A program made the position numbers and the translations under genes. The notes beneath the pieces are model-generated. The model did no database searches. It was not told the DNA's origin and worked only from the letters and a program-made list of their open reading frames with translations. Below are positions 7,668 to 14,971 of a stretch of DNA of 22,595 bases, piece after piece (position 1 is the first letter of the stretch; each line of letters starts with the position of its first letter). The DNA comes from an uncultured Gemmiger sp. (GTDB lineage Bacteria > Bacillota > Clostridia > Oscillospirales > Ruminococcaceae). Location: positions 1 through 22,595 of the forward strand of contig CAUEKL010000008.1 in the NCBI GenBank assembly GCA_959018215.1, written 5' to 3'.

Positions 7668-9491
7668 ATGCAGAAAGCGAACACTCTGTACCGCCTGTTT
7701 GGCCTGCTTGCGGCAGCCCTGCTGGCGGTTTGCTTCCTCCCCTTGTCTGCCCTGGCGGCAGGCCCGGTCACCTTCAATATTGAATACCTGGATGAAGACC
7801 AGTATGTGGTGGGCACCCAGGAAGGTGTGACCGCCGAGACCGACAAGGACGACCTGGTGAACATGGCCGCCCTGGACTACAAGCTGCCCTCCGGGTTTGA
7901 GATGGGCGTCAATTCCGACAAGTTCTTCGTGGAGAACGGGGAGACCGTCTCGGTCCATCTGAAGCACATCCGGGTGAACTTCACCCTGGAATACCTGGAC
8001 GAAAACGACCGGGTGGTGGCCACCCAGACCGGCATGAACGCCCCGGTGGACAAGGACCTGCTGGTGGATATGACCAAGCTGCCCTACGAGCTGCCTGCCG
8101 GCTACGAGATGGCCGGCAATTCCGACAAGTTCTTCATCGAAAACGGCGACACCGTCTCGGTCCACATCCGGCACATCTACGTGAATTTCAACCTGCAGTA
8201 CCGGGATGCGGACAACCGCACCCTGGGCTCCCAGAAGGGCGTTGCCGCCCCCATTGACGCCGAAGGCAAGGTGGACCTGTCCGCCCTGGACCTCCGCCTG
8301 CCCGCAGGCTGCACCCTGGCCGAGACCCCCGGCAAGCTGGCGGTGAAGGACGGCGATACGGTGGTGATCCGGGTAAAGACCCCGCCTGTTCCCAAGACGG
8401 TGACCGTCAACTACTGGGACGTGGAGAACAAGACCGCGGCCGGTACCGGCCGCATCACGGTGGACCAGGACGCCGCCCAGGCGGACACGGCCCTGCTGAC
8501 CGATGTTCCCGCCGGGTACGAGCTGGTCACCCGGGGCATGGCTCCCGTTGTGGACGGCCTGCTCTATGTGGAAGTGAAGCCCGTTCCCGTCAGCGACGGC
8601 CGGGTGGTCATGAACATCCTGTTCAAGGACGGCGAGACCACCGTGCGCGGCGGCGACTTCCGGGTGCCTGCCGGTGTGCAGAAGTATGCCGTGCTCAGTG
8701 AGTTTGTCCCCCAAGGGTACATCCTGACCCAGTCCGGCGACTTCACCGCCGCAGCCAATACCAAACTGACCGTGTCCGTGCGCAAGTACCCTGCCGAAGT
8801 GGCGGTGAACGTGCGCTTTATGGACGGGGACAAGGTGGTGGCCGACGGCAAGTATCCCCTGACCGAGGGCGTGCAGAAGTATTCTGCCCTGGCCCGGTAC
8901 CTGCCCGCCGGATACACCCTGGACAAGGCCGGTGACTTTGCCGTATCCGCCGGCCTGCAGCTGGACCTGCCTGTGCACAAGAGCAGCACCGACATCATCA
9001 TGAAGGTCCGCTTTATGGACGGCAAGACCTTTGTGTCCGGCGGCGACTACACCCTGCCCGAAGGGGTGCGCAGCTACACCGACCTGGAACGTTACCTGCC
9101 CAAAGGCTACGCCATGGACGTGGCCGGCAACTTTATGGCCAAGGCTGACGCCGACCTGGAAGTTCCGGTACACAAGCTGCCCGAAACCGCCGCCCCCCGC
9201 ACCGGCGACCAGCCTGCCAAGTCCGATGCCAAGCCCGGCGCCAAACCGGCGGCCACGGCCCAGCCCGCGGCCAAGCCCGCCGATGCCGCCAAGGCTGCCC
9301 AGGACACCAAGGCTGCCCCGGCCGCCCGCAATGAGGTGGTCAAGGCCAACACCCCCGCCGCCAACACTTCCAAGATCATTCCCCAGACCGGCCTTTCCCT
9401 GAAGTCTCCGGTCCTGCTGGGTGTCATGATGGTCGCCGCCCTGGCCGCGGCTGCCCTCTACCTGTTTGTGATCCGCAAAAAGCTGAACTGA
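7668..9491 (+). CDS. Cell-wall-anchored repeat surface protein (IPQTG)
   Basis: Secreted, wall-anchored protein of 607 residues. A Sec signal peptide (about 1-31, ending SALAA) precedes seven tandem repeats of 65-72 residues, starting near 33, 102, 171, 243, 311, 377 and 442. Repeats 1-3 share a YLDE...LPAGYEM...NSDKFF-ENGDTVSVH pattern. Repeats 5-7 share RFMDGD...YPL-EGVQKY...LARYLPAGY...AGDF. Repeat 4 is intermediate. They look beta-rich, in the general style of MucBP/InlB-B adhesin repeats, though I cannot name the family. Then come an Ala/Pro/Lys-rich wall-spanning linker (about 508-570), the sorting motif IPQTG (571-575), a hydrophobic helix (about 581-601) and the tail RKKLN. The start ATG has AAAGGAGA 7 bases upstream. 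It is the likely substrate of the adjacent sortase; adhesion is an inference. Confidence 0.93.
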   Translation: MQKANTLYRLFGLLAAALLAVCFLPLSALAAGPVTFNIEYLDEDQYVVGTQEGVTAETDKDDLVNMAALDYKLPSGFEMGVNSDKFFVENGETVSVHLKHIRVNFTLEYLDENDRVVATQTGMNAPVDKDLLVDMTKLPYELPAGYEMAGNSDKFFIENGDTVSVHIRHIYVNFNLQYRDADNRTLGSQKGVAAPIDAEGKVDLSALDLRLPAGCTLAETPGKLAVKDGDTVVIRVKTPPVPKTVTVNYWDVENKTAAGTGRITVDQDAAQADTALLTDVPAGYELVTRGMAPVVDGLLYVEVKPVPVSDGRVVMNILFKDGETTVRGGDFRVPAGVQKYAVLSEFVPQGYILTQSGDFTAAANTKLTVSVRKYPAEVAVNVRFMDGDKVVADGKYPLTEGVQKYSALARYLPAGYTLDKAGDFAVSAGLQLDLPVHKSSTDIIMKVRFMDGKTFVSGGDYTLPEGVRSYTDLERYLPKGYAMDVAGNFMAKADADLEVPVHKLPETAAPRTGDQPAKSDAKPGAKPAATAQPAAKPADAAKAAQDTKAAPAARNEVVKANTPAANTSKIIPQTGLSLKSPVLLGVMMVAALAAAALYLFVIRKKLN

Positions 9492-9622
9492 GCCGTTCCC
9501 GATTGCTCGGTCCCCCATGAGCAGTCCCTCATACGGCCGCTCACAGGTTTTTCCGGCCGGTGCCCCCAAGGGCCCGGCCCCGCACCCGCCGGGCAGGCGC
9601 GCAAGCCCTGCCCACACAGAAA

Positions 9623-9675
9623 GCCGCCCCGTGGAAAACGCTTTGCACGTTTTCCACGGGGCGGCTTGTTTTGGT
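9623..9675 (+). terminator. Bidirectional terminator between convergent genes (copy 2)
   Basis: GCCGCCCCGTGGAAAACG (9623-9640) pairs perfectly over 18 bases with CGTTTTCCACGGGGCGGC (9648-9665), loop CTTTGCA, followed by TTGTTTTGG. It ends the surface-protein transcript. On the minus strand the T tract is shorter, so it may also end the VTC operon. It is a near copy of the hairpin at 5637-5686, with one compensated base pair. Confidence 0.88.
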
Positions 9676-9692
9676 TGAAAAGTCGGCCCGGC

Positions 9693-10397
9693 TCAGTACA
9701 GGAATTCCCGGGCGGCGGCGTATTTGCTGATGCTCATGCCCTGCCCCTGCAAGGCGGACAGCATCCGGCGGATGTGCCCGGGCAGGTAGTGGTCGTACTT
9801 GACCTCCAGGATCACCGCACCCCCGGAATGGACCCCCACCATGGGCACAGCCGCATCAAAGAGGGCCGCGCTCTTGGCGGCGCGGACATGCTCGTCCAGG
9901 GTGATGCGCACCCGCTCCACCGGCATGATCCAGGCGGTGCGCTCATAGTCGATGAGGGCGGCGGGGCGCCGGGCCTCCTGTACCAGCAGGTTCCCCGCCC
10001 GCCGGGCGGCGGCGTCGGGGTTTTGGCACAGAAACTCCCGCTCCCCGGCCACCAGGGCCAGGGCCTGGGCCCGGGTCAGGGTGACGCCGGTCTTGTGGGA
10101 GTAGATGCCCTGCTTTTCCTTCAGTTCCAGGCGGGCGGCGGCCGCGTCGGTGCTGTAGATGCGCAGGCGGACTTTCCGCCGGTCGCTGACCCCCAGCACC
10201 TTGTCGGCGTAGTCGTTGTCAAAGGGGGTGTCGAAGTAGAGACTGCGGATGTAGTAGGCCCCGGCGGCGGAATACCGGTCCCGGTGCAGCACCCCGTCCA
10301 GCAGGCCCCGGGCCAGGGCGGCCTCCCCGGGGTTGAGCAGGAACTTTTCCTCGTGCCGGTCCACGGCCAGGGCGGGGGCGTTGGTCAGGTTCTTCAT
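9693..10397 (-). CDS. VTC-domain protein (triphosphate-tunnel fold, polyphosphate polymerase-like)
   Basis: Soluble protein of 234 residues matching the VTC domain of the triphosphate tunnel metalloenzyme superfamily; in yeast Vtc4 this domain makes polyphosphate from ATP. Tunnel residues visible are RHEEKF (14-19), R51 in YIRSLYFDT, R77 and R79 in KVRLRIY, K93/K95 in LELKEKQG, the YER in LIDYERTAWI, a Glu in VILEVKYD, and SKYAAAREF near the C terminus. These correspond to the basic and acidic tunnel positions of Vtc4. The start ATG overlaps the CotH stop by 4 bases (ATGA), with GGAGG just upstream; a longer open frame to 10517 is a shadow of CotH coding. There is no membrane helix. Polyphosphate synthesis is the family expectation; the actual product in this clade is not established. 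Confidence 0.9.
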   Translation of the reverse strand: MKNLTNAPALAVDRHEEKFLLNPGEAALARGLLDGVLHRDRYSAAGAYYIRSLYFDTPFDNDYADKVLGVSDRRKVRLRIYSTDAAAARLELKEKQGIYSHKTGVTLTRAQALALVAGEREFLCQNPDAAARRAGNLLVQEARRPAALIDYERTAWIMPVERVRITLDEHVRAAKSAALFDAAVPMVGVHSGGAVILEVKYDHYLPGHIRRMLSALQGQGMSISKYAAAREFLY

Positions 10398-12622
10398 GCT
10401 TCCTCCGCCTCCTGCAGGTACTGGTCCAGGTAGCGGAGCATCACGTCCGCCCGCCTGGCCAGGTATTCGTTCATGGTGTCCACCTGTTCCTCCCATTCCG
10501 CCATGGACATCTCCCACCCGGTGACCCCGCTGCCGTCAAACAGCCTGACCAGGGGAGCCAGCGGGGTGGTGTCCACCTTCAGCCGGTCCAGATCCCGCCG
10601 GGTCTCGGGACGCAGCAGGTCGGCCCAGGCCGTGAAGGCGGGGCCGATGTTCTCCGGGGCGTAGGTGGTGGCCATCTCGGCCCGGAATTCCTCCGAGAAC
10701 CGCTGCCGGAAATCCGGGTCCTGCCACAGTTTCTGGAACAGGTTGTCGACGACCGAGTACCAGGGGGAGTTTTCGCAGTTTGCAAAGGAGAAATCGTTCT
10801 CCAGCAGATAGGCGAAGGGGTCCACCTCGTAGTCGATCATGGTGGCGTCCAGGTCGTTGAGCAAAAACCGCCACCGGCCGTCGGCGTAGGGGTTGTCCTC
10901 GTCGACGGTGCTGCTCTTCCACAGCACTGAGTTGTTGCCGCCGTTGTACATGCCGTCGGCGTTGTAGGTATACATCTGGGCAATGACGTACCGGATGTAC
11001 TCGTCCACGTCCACGTTGGCCTCCACCCAGGCTTTGCCTTCGGGGGTGGCGGCGTCCAGGGCGTCCACCCCCAGGCCGAAGGCACTCTTCTCCGGCTGGG
11101 CGGTCTCGTCGTCGGTGGTGCCGGGACAGATCAGGTCCTTCTCCTTGATGCCGTAATGCCGCTCATAGAAATCGGTGTTCTTGCTCTCCCGGATGGTGTA
11201 CACACCCCAGTATTCGTCCTGCAGAAACAGGGTCACGGGGACGTTGTACTGGCAGCCGATGTCCAGATCGTACAGGTAGTTGGACAGAAAGGCGTCCTGG
11301 TGGAGCGCCGGGTAGACGGTGCCGTTGCCCATGCCCCGCAAAACCAGGGTGTCCAGGGCGTCGCCGCCGGGGGCTTTGTCCAGAATGCCGGAGGTGGCGT
11401 CGTCCTGGAGTTTCAGGTGCAGGTTTTTCTGCTTGACCCCCTGGCGGCTCCACCCGCCGGAGACCCGCACGGAGGTCTGCCCCTGCCAGGCTTCGCTGCC
11501 GTCGGGGGCAAGGATCTGCAGCCGTCCGTCCACCTTCTCATTGCCGTTGAAGTTGCCCTGGGGGTTTTCGGAGCCGTATTTGCGCATGGTGTAGTAGGTC
11601 TGCCCCGCCACATAGATGCCCTCGGGGCCGAAGAGGTCGTCCGCCTCACAGGTCAGGCTGACCACCGGCAGGCTGCCGGCATCCACCCCCACCCAGTAGG
11701 TCTGTACGCTGATTTCCTCCCCCAGCACCCCGTCCTTCCACAGCCGGGCGGTGACGGTAGTGGCCTTGTCCACCGGGTCGGGGGCATACGAAAAGGCATA
11801 CCCCAGCAGCCAGCCGTCATACAGGACGGTGGGCAGGCTGACGTACTGGTTTTTCTCCCCCGCCCGGCTTTCGATGGAGAGGGGGCCGGTGTACACTGGG
11901 GAATCGGTGTCCGGCACGCTGCCGTCCAGGGTGTACAGGATGACCGCCTCCGGGTCGTCGGCGGACAGGGTCAGCTGAAAGTCCTCCTCATAAAAGCCCG
12001 CGGGGACGGAGAAGTTCACCTCGCCCCAGTCGGCGGGCGGAATCCTCTCTTCCAGGAAATCCCGGCTGTTGGCCGCCCCGGGGGTGGGCCCGGTGAGCAC
12101 CCCCACCCGGTCGGCGCTGCCGTACAGGCGGCCGTAGGTCAGGTCATATTCCATGGACGGATATTCCAGTTCGTCCACGGTGGTGCCGTCGGGAGCGGTG
12201 AGCACCAGGGTCTCCCCGGTGCGGGCCAGGGAGAATTTGGCGTGAAGGTTGGTGCCGTCAAAATAGTCCTGCCCGTCCGCAAAGACCAGCAGGATGTTGT
12301 TGGCCCCGCCCCCCAGCACCGTGCCCTCGGGGAAGGTCCAGCGGAAGGGGCGGTCGGGGTCATCGCTGAGCCCCCAGCCGGCCAGGGAGATGTCCTCGCC
12401 GGACACGTTGAGCAGCTCCACCCAGTCCCCGGTGCTGCCGTCGGCGTCGGAGATGCCGGTGAGGTTCTTGGCACAGACCTCGTTGATGAGGACGGTGTGC
12501 CCCGCGTAGCCGTCGGGACCGGGGGCTTCGGCCAGATACAGGGCCACGGCCGCCCCCAAAGCCGCCAGCAGGGCCAGAGGCAGCAGCACCGCCAGCACCC
12601 GCTTGTATACGGGAGGGGTCAT
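10394..12622 (-). CDS. CotH kinase with lamin-tail and chitobiase-like domains
   Basis: Exported, membrane-tethered protein of 742 residues. The N-terminal helix (about 9-31) lacks a clear cleavage site and is probably an anchor. Next come a lamin-tail domain (about 43-165: VLINEVCAKN, GDWVELLNVSGEDISLAGW) and a chitobiase/Fn3-associated domain (about 200-310: YEEDFQLTLSADD, ILYTLDGSVPD). A CotH kinase domain follows (about 325-725), with GGWSRQGVKQKNLHLKL, a conserved R in YTIRESKNTDFY, and WRFLLNDLDATM with D590 and D592 in the catalytic DLD position. CotH of Bacillus phosphorylates spore-coat proteins, and CotH-like proteins of gut bacteria are widespread. Both gene boundaries overlap neighbours by 4 bases, so it is translated with the DUF4956 and VTC genes. 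The substrate is unknown, and the name does not imply a spore role here. Confidence 0.93.
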   Translation of the reverse strand: MTPPVYKRVLAVLLPLALLAALGAAVALYLAEAPGPDGYAGHTVLINEVCAKNLTGISDADGSTGDWVELLNVSGEDISLAGWGLSDDPDRPFRWTFPEGTVLGGGANNILLVFADGQDYFDGTNLHAKFSLARTGETLVLTAPDGTTVDELEYPSMEYDLTYGRLYGSADRVGVLTGPTPGAANSRDFLEERIPPADWGEVNFSVPAGFYEEDFQLTLSADDPEAVILYTLDGSVPDTDSPVYTGPLSIESRAGEKNQYVSLPTVLYDGWLLGYAFSYAPDPVDKATTVTARLWKDGVLGEEISVQTYWVGVDAGSLPVVSLTCEADDLFGPEGIYVAGQTYYTMRKYGSENPQGNFNGNEKVDGRLQILAPDGSEAWQGQTSVRVSGGWSRQGVKQKNLHLKLQDDATSGILDKAPGGDALDTLVLRGMGNGTVYPALHQDAFLSNYLYDLDIGCQYNVPVTLFLQDEYWGVYTIRESKNTDFYERHYGIKEKDLICPGTTDDETAQPEKSAFGLGVDALDAATPEGKAWVEANVDVDEYIRYVIAQMYTYNADGMYNGGNNSVLWKSSTVDEDNPYADGRWRFLLNDLDATMIDYEVDPFAYLLENDFSFANCENSPWYSVVDNLFQKLWQDPDFRQRFSEEFRAEMATTYAPENIGPAFTAWADLLRPETRRDLDRLKVDTTPLAPLVRLFDGSGVTGWEMSMAEWEEQVDTMNEYLARRADVMLRYLDQYLQEAEEA

Positions 12623-13293
12623 CCGATGCTTTCCCCGCTGTAGCTCACCAGGTTGACGCTGTCCACCCCGGCGCAGGCGCCCACCGCCTCCACCAGGTCG
12701 TGCTCGTACTTGCTTTTCAGCCGCAGTTCAAAGGTGACTTCATCGCTGCCGGCGCTGCGGCTGCGCATACGCAGCCTGGCGGTGCGGGTCTTGGCCTTGA
12801 TGGCTTTCTGCACCCCGTCCAGGTCCAGTACACCCTCCTGCCCCCGGACCACCAGAAGAAAACTCACCGAATCGTACAGGTCCAGGTTGGCCAGTCCCAG
12901 CACCGCCGCGATGAGCACGCTGCCCAGGATCCCGGCCAGATAGAACTCACTGCCGCAGGCAAGTCCCAGGCTCACCGCCCAGAAGAGGAAGGCGATGTCC
13001 CGGGGTTCCTTGATGGCGGTGCGGAAACGGATGATGGACAAGCTGCCCACCATACCAAGGCTCAGCGCCAGGTTGGTGCCGATGATCATCATGACCACGG
13101 TGGTGATCAGCACAATGAGAATGAGGGTGAGGTTGAAATTCTTGGAATACAGGGTGCCCCGGTAGGTGGCCCGGTAGACGATGTAAATAAACAGCCCCAG
13201 CACCAAAGCCATCAGCAGGGAGACACACATCTGTGCCGCCGACACGCTGGTGTTGGTCTCCAGCAGATATTCCAGGATCTGACGTTTGCTCAT
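12619..13293 (-). CDS. DUF4956 membrane protein
   Basis: Integral membrane protein of 224 residues; first gene of the CotH/VTC operon. Helices lie at about 22-40, 55-72, 76-90 and 100-140, then a cytoplasmic-looking C-terminal domain of about 75 residues (KAIKAKTRTARLRMRSRS... to the end) with alternating beta-like sequence. The hallmark is the conserved block GSLSIIRFRTAIKEPRDI (83-100), characteristic of DUF4956 and found next to VTC and CotH genes elsewhere. The start ATG has AAAAGGAG upstream at a somewhat long spacing (11 bases). Its stop overlaps the CotH start (ATGA). The function is unknown; a channel or transporter feeding or exporting the product of the VTC protein is only a guess. 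Confidence 0.9.
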   Translation of the reverse strand: MSKRQILEYLLETNTSVSAAQMCVSLLMALVLGLFIYIVYRATYRGTLYSKNFNLTLILIVLITTVVMMIIGTNLALSLGMVGSLSIIRFRTAIKEPRDIAFLFWAVSLGLACGSEFYLAGILGSVLIAAVLGLANLDLYDSVSFLLVVRGQEGVLDLDGVQKAIKAKTRTARLRMRSRSAGSDEVTFELRLKSKYEHDLVEAVGACAGVDSVNLVSYSGESIG

Positions 13294-13349
13294 GGTTGCC
13301 CAAACTCCTTTTCCGGGGCACAGCCCCTGCGGATGTGATAGTCTGTCGT

Positions 13350-13378
13350 ATTATAGCATTTTTACCACTTTTTTACAA
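13350..13378 (-). promoter_or_regulatory. Promoter of the DUF4956-CotH-VTC operon
   Basis: On the minus strand, TTGTAA (rc of 13373-13378) and a perfect TATAAT (rc of 13350-13355) are separated by 17 bases including a T-rich run. The start of transcription would be about 50 bases upstream of the DUF4956 ATG. Confidence 0.8.
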
Positions 13379-13399
13379 TCTGCCTTTTGTTCTTACATA

Positions 13400-13428
13400 A
13401 CAAAAAGTGCCCTGCCGGGGCAGGGCAC
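13400..13428 (-). terminator. Intrinsic terminator of the MATE gene
   Basis: GTGCCCTGC and GCAGGGCAC (13407-13415 and 13420-13428) form a 9-base stem with a 4-base loop, followed on the minus strand by TTTTTGTT. It lies 17 bases after the MATE stop and just upstream of the next promoter. Confidence 0.88.
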
Positions 13429-13445
13429 AGAAGGGTAAAATCAGG

Positions 13446-14819
13446 TCAGGCGCGGGCGTGTTCCCCGTGGCCGGGAGCACCGCCCCCGGGGCTGGGCAGG
13501 GGACAGTGGGTCAGGTACCAGGCGAACAGCACCGAGCTGATGGTCCAGGTGATGGGATAGGCCCAGAAGATGACCCCGATCTGGGGAATGAACCGCAGGG
13601 TGATGGTGATGTAGGTGATACGCAGGGCACACCACACCGCCAGCATGACGGCCATGGGCACCATGGGACGTCCCAGCCCCCGCAGGATACCGGCGGAGCA
13701 ATGGCTGAAGGCCAGCAGGCAGTAGAACAGGGCCACCGTGCGGGCCTGGCGCACCCCGAAGGCGATGACCTCCGGTTCGGGGTTGAAGGCCCCAATCAGC
13801 CAGGGGGCCAGCAGGAACATGGCCACGCCCACCCCTTCGGCCAGCAACGCGGAGGTCAGGATGCCGAAGCGCATGCCCCGGCGCACCCGGTCCAGCCGGC
13901 CGGCGCCGATGTTCTGGCTGACGAAGGTGGCCAGGGCCATGGCAAAACAGGTCACGGGCAGGAAGGCGAAGCCTTCCACCTTGCTGTAGGCCCCGCACCC
14001 GGCCATGGCCTGGGCGCCGAAGGAGTTGATGTTGGCCTGCACGATGACGTTGGCCAGGGAGATGACCGAGTTCTGCACCCCGGAAGGCACCCCCTGGATG
14101 ACCACCGCCCGCAGGGTGGGGCCGTGGAACCGCACATCCCGCCAGCGCACCCCGTAGGGGGCTTTGGTCATGCTCAGCTTGCGGAAGGCCAGCACGGCGC
14201 TCACCGTCTGGGACAGGATGGTGGCCAGGGCGGCGGACCCCACCCCCATGCCCAGCACGGCGATGAAGAAGAGGTCCAGGATCACATTGAGCACCGAGGC
14301 GGTGATGAGGTAATACATGGGGCTGCGGCTGTCCCCCACCGACTGTAAGATGCTGGCCCCCACGTTGTACATGACCACGGCCAAAGAGCCCAGGAAATAC
14401 ATCCGGAAATAGGCCACCGAGTTGGGCATGACCTCGGCGGGGGTGCCCATCCAGCGCAGGATCTGGGGAGTCAGGAGCATACCCACCACCGTGAGCACCA
14501 GCCCCGCCGCCAGGCCCAGGGCCACGGTGGTGTGCACCGCCCGGCGCAGGGCGGTTTCGTCCTTGGCGCCGTAGTACCGGGCCACCAGCACCCCGGCGCC
14601 CAGGCTGACCCCGTTCACAAAGCCGGTGAGCAGGAAGATCAGACTGCCGGAGGACCCCACCGCCGCCAGGGCGTCCCCGCCCAGGAAGTTGCCCACGATG
14701 AGCGAGTCCACCGCATTGTACAGCTGCTGGAACAGGTTGCTGAAGAAGATGGGCACCGCAAACACCAGCATCCCCCGGGCCACGCTGCCCTCGGTCAGGG
14801 AAACAGATTTTTCATACAC
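13446..14819 (-). CDS. MATE-family multidrug efflux protein
   Basis: Integral membrane antiporter of about 457 residues, the usual length, with about 12 helices in two homologous halves. The family N-terminal pattern is clear: SLTEGSVARGMLVFAVPIFF, then NLFQQLYNAVDSLIVGNFLG and ALAAVGSSGSL. The second half starts near VVIQGVPSGVQNSVISLANVIVQ. It would export drugs or metabolites using a Na+ or H+ gradient. The start is uncertain: GTG 14819 gives a normal N terminus and fits the upstream promoter, but its ribosome site is weak (AAAGG about 14 bases away). GTG 14834 is the alternative. An ATG at 14945 would start inside the opposing promoter and add about 40 residues unlike the family. The gene is divergent from the ABC importer operon. 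Confidence 0.92.
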   Translation of the reverse strand: MYEKSVSLTEGSVARGMLVFAVPIFFSNLFQQLYNAVDSLIVGNFLGGDALAAVGSSGSLIFLLTGFVNGVSLGAGVLVARYYGAKDETALRRAVHTTVALGLAAGLVLTVVGMLLTPQILRWMGTPAEVMPNSVAYFRMYFLGSLAVVMYNVGASILQSVGDSRSPMYYLITASVLNVILDLFFIAVLGMGVGSAALATILSQTVSAVLAFRKLSMTKAPYGVRWRDVRFHGPTLRAVVIQGVPSGVQNSVISLANVIVQANINSFGAQAMAGCGAYSKVEGFAFLPVTCFAMALATFVSQNIGAGRLDRVRRGMRFGILTSALLAEGVGVAMFLLAPWLIGAFNPEPEVIAFGVRQARTVALFYCLLAFSHCSAGILRGLGRPMVPMAVMLAVWCALRITYITITLRFIPQIGVIFWAYPITWTISSVLFAWYLTHCPLPSPGGGAPGHGEHARA

Positions 14820-14862
14820 CTTTGTACCACACACCTTTATAAATATACAAAACACGCATATT

Positions 14863-14891
14863 ATCCTAGCGCGGTGCCAAAGGGTTGTCAA
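14863..14891 (-). promoter_or_regulatory. Promoter of the MATE gene
   Basis: On the minus strand, TTGACA (rc of 14886-14891) and TAGGAT (rc of 14863-14868) are separated by 17 bases. The leader would be about 35-40 bases to GTG 14819. Confidence 0.7.
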
Positions 14892-14908
14892 GCGGGGCGG
14901 CGGGCGGC

Positions 14909-14937
14909 TTGTGATGCCCCGGCAAATGCGGTATAAT
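14909..14937 (+). promoter_or_regulatory. Promoter of the sugar ABC importer operon
   Basis: TTGTGA (14909-14914) and a perfect TATAAT (14932-14937) are separated by 17 bases. Transcription should start near 14944, giving a leader of about 28 bases before ATG 14972. Its -35 lies 17 bases from the -35 of the divergent MATE promoter. Confidence 0.8.
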
Positions 14938-14971
14938 GGCTTCATATTGCTGACATTGGGGAGATGTGCGC

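Noticed and set aside
7521..9617. Minus-strand open frame of about 698 codons opposite the surface protein
   Set aside because: Antisense shadow; its apparent repeats simply mirror the tandem repeats of the real gene, and it has no credible ribosome site.
11156..12643. Plus-strand open frame of about 495 codons opposite CotH
   Set aside because: Antisense of a well-supported CotH gene; no domain motifs.
13315..13327. GGGGC-ACA-GCCCC mini-hairpin in the DUF4956 leader
   Set aside because: Only 5 base pairs in GC-rich DNA; expected by chance.
14820..14945. Upstream ATG extension of the MATE protein
   Set aside because: Would require transcription from inside the opposing promoter and adds basic, non-family residues before the conserved LTEGS start.
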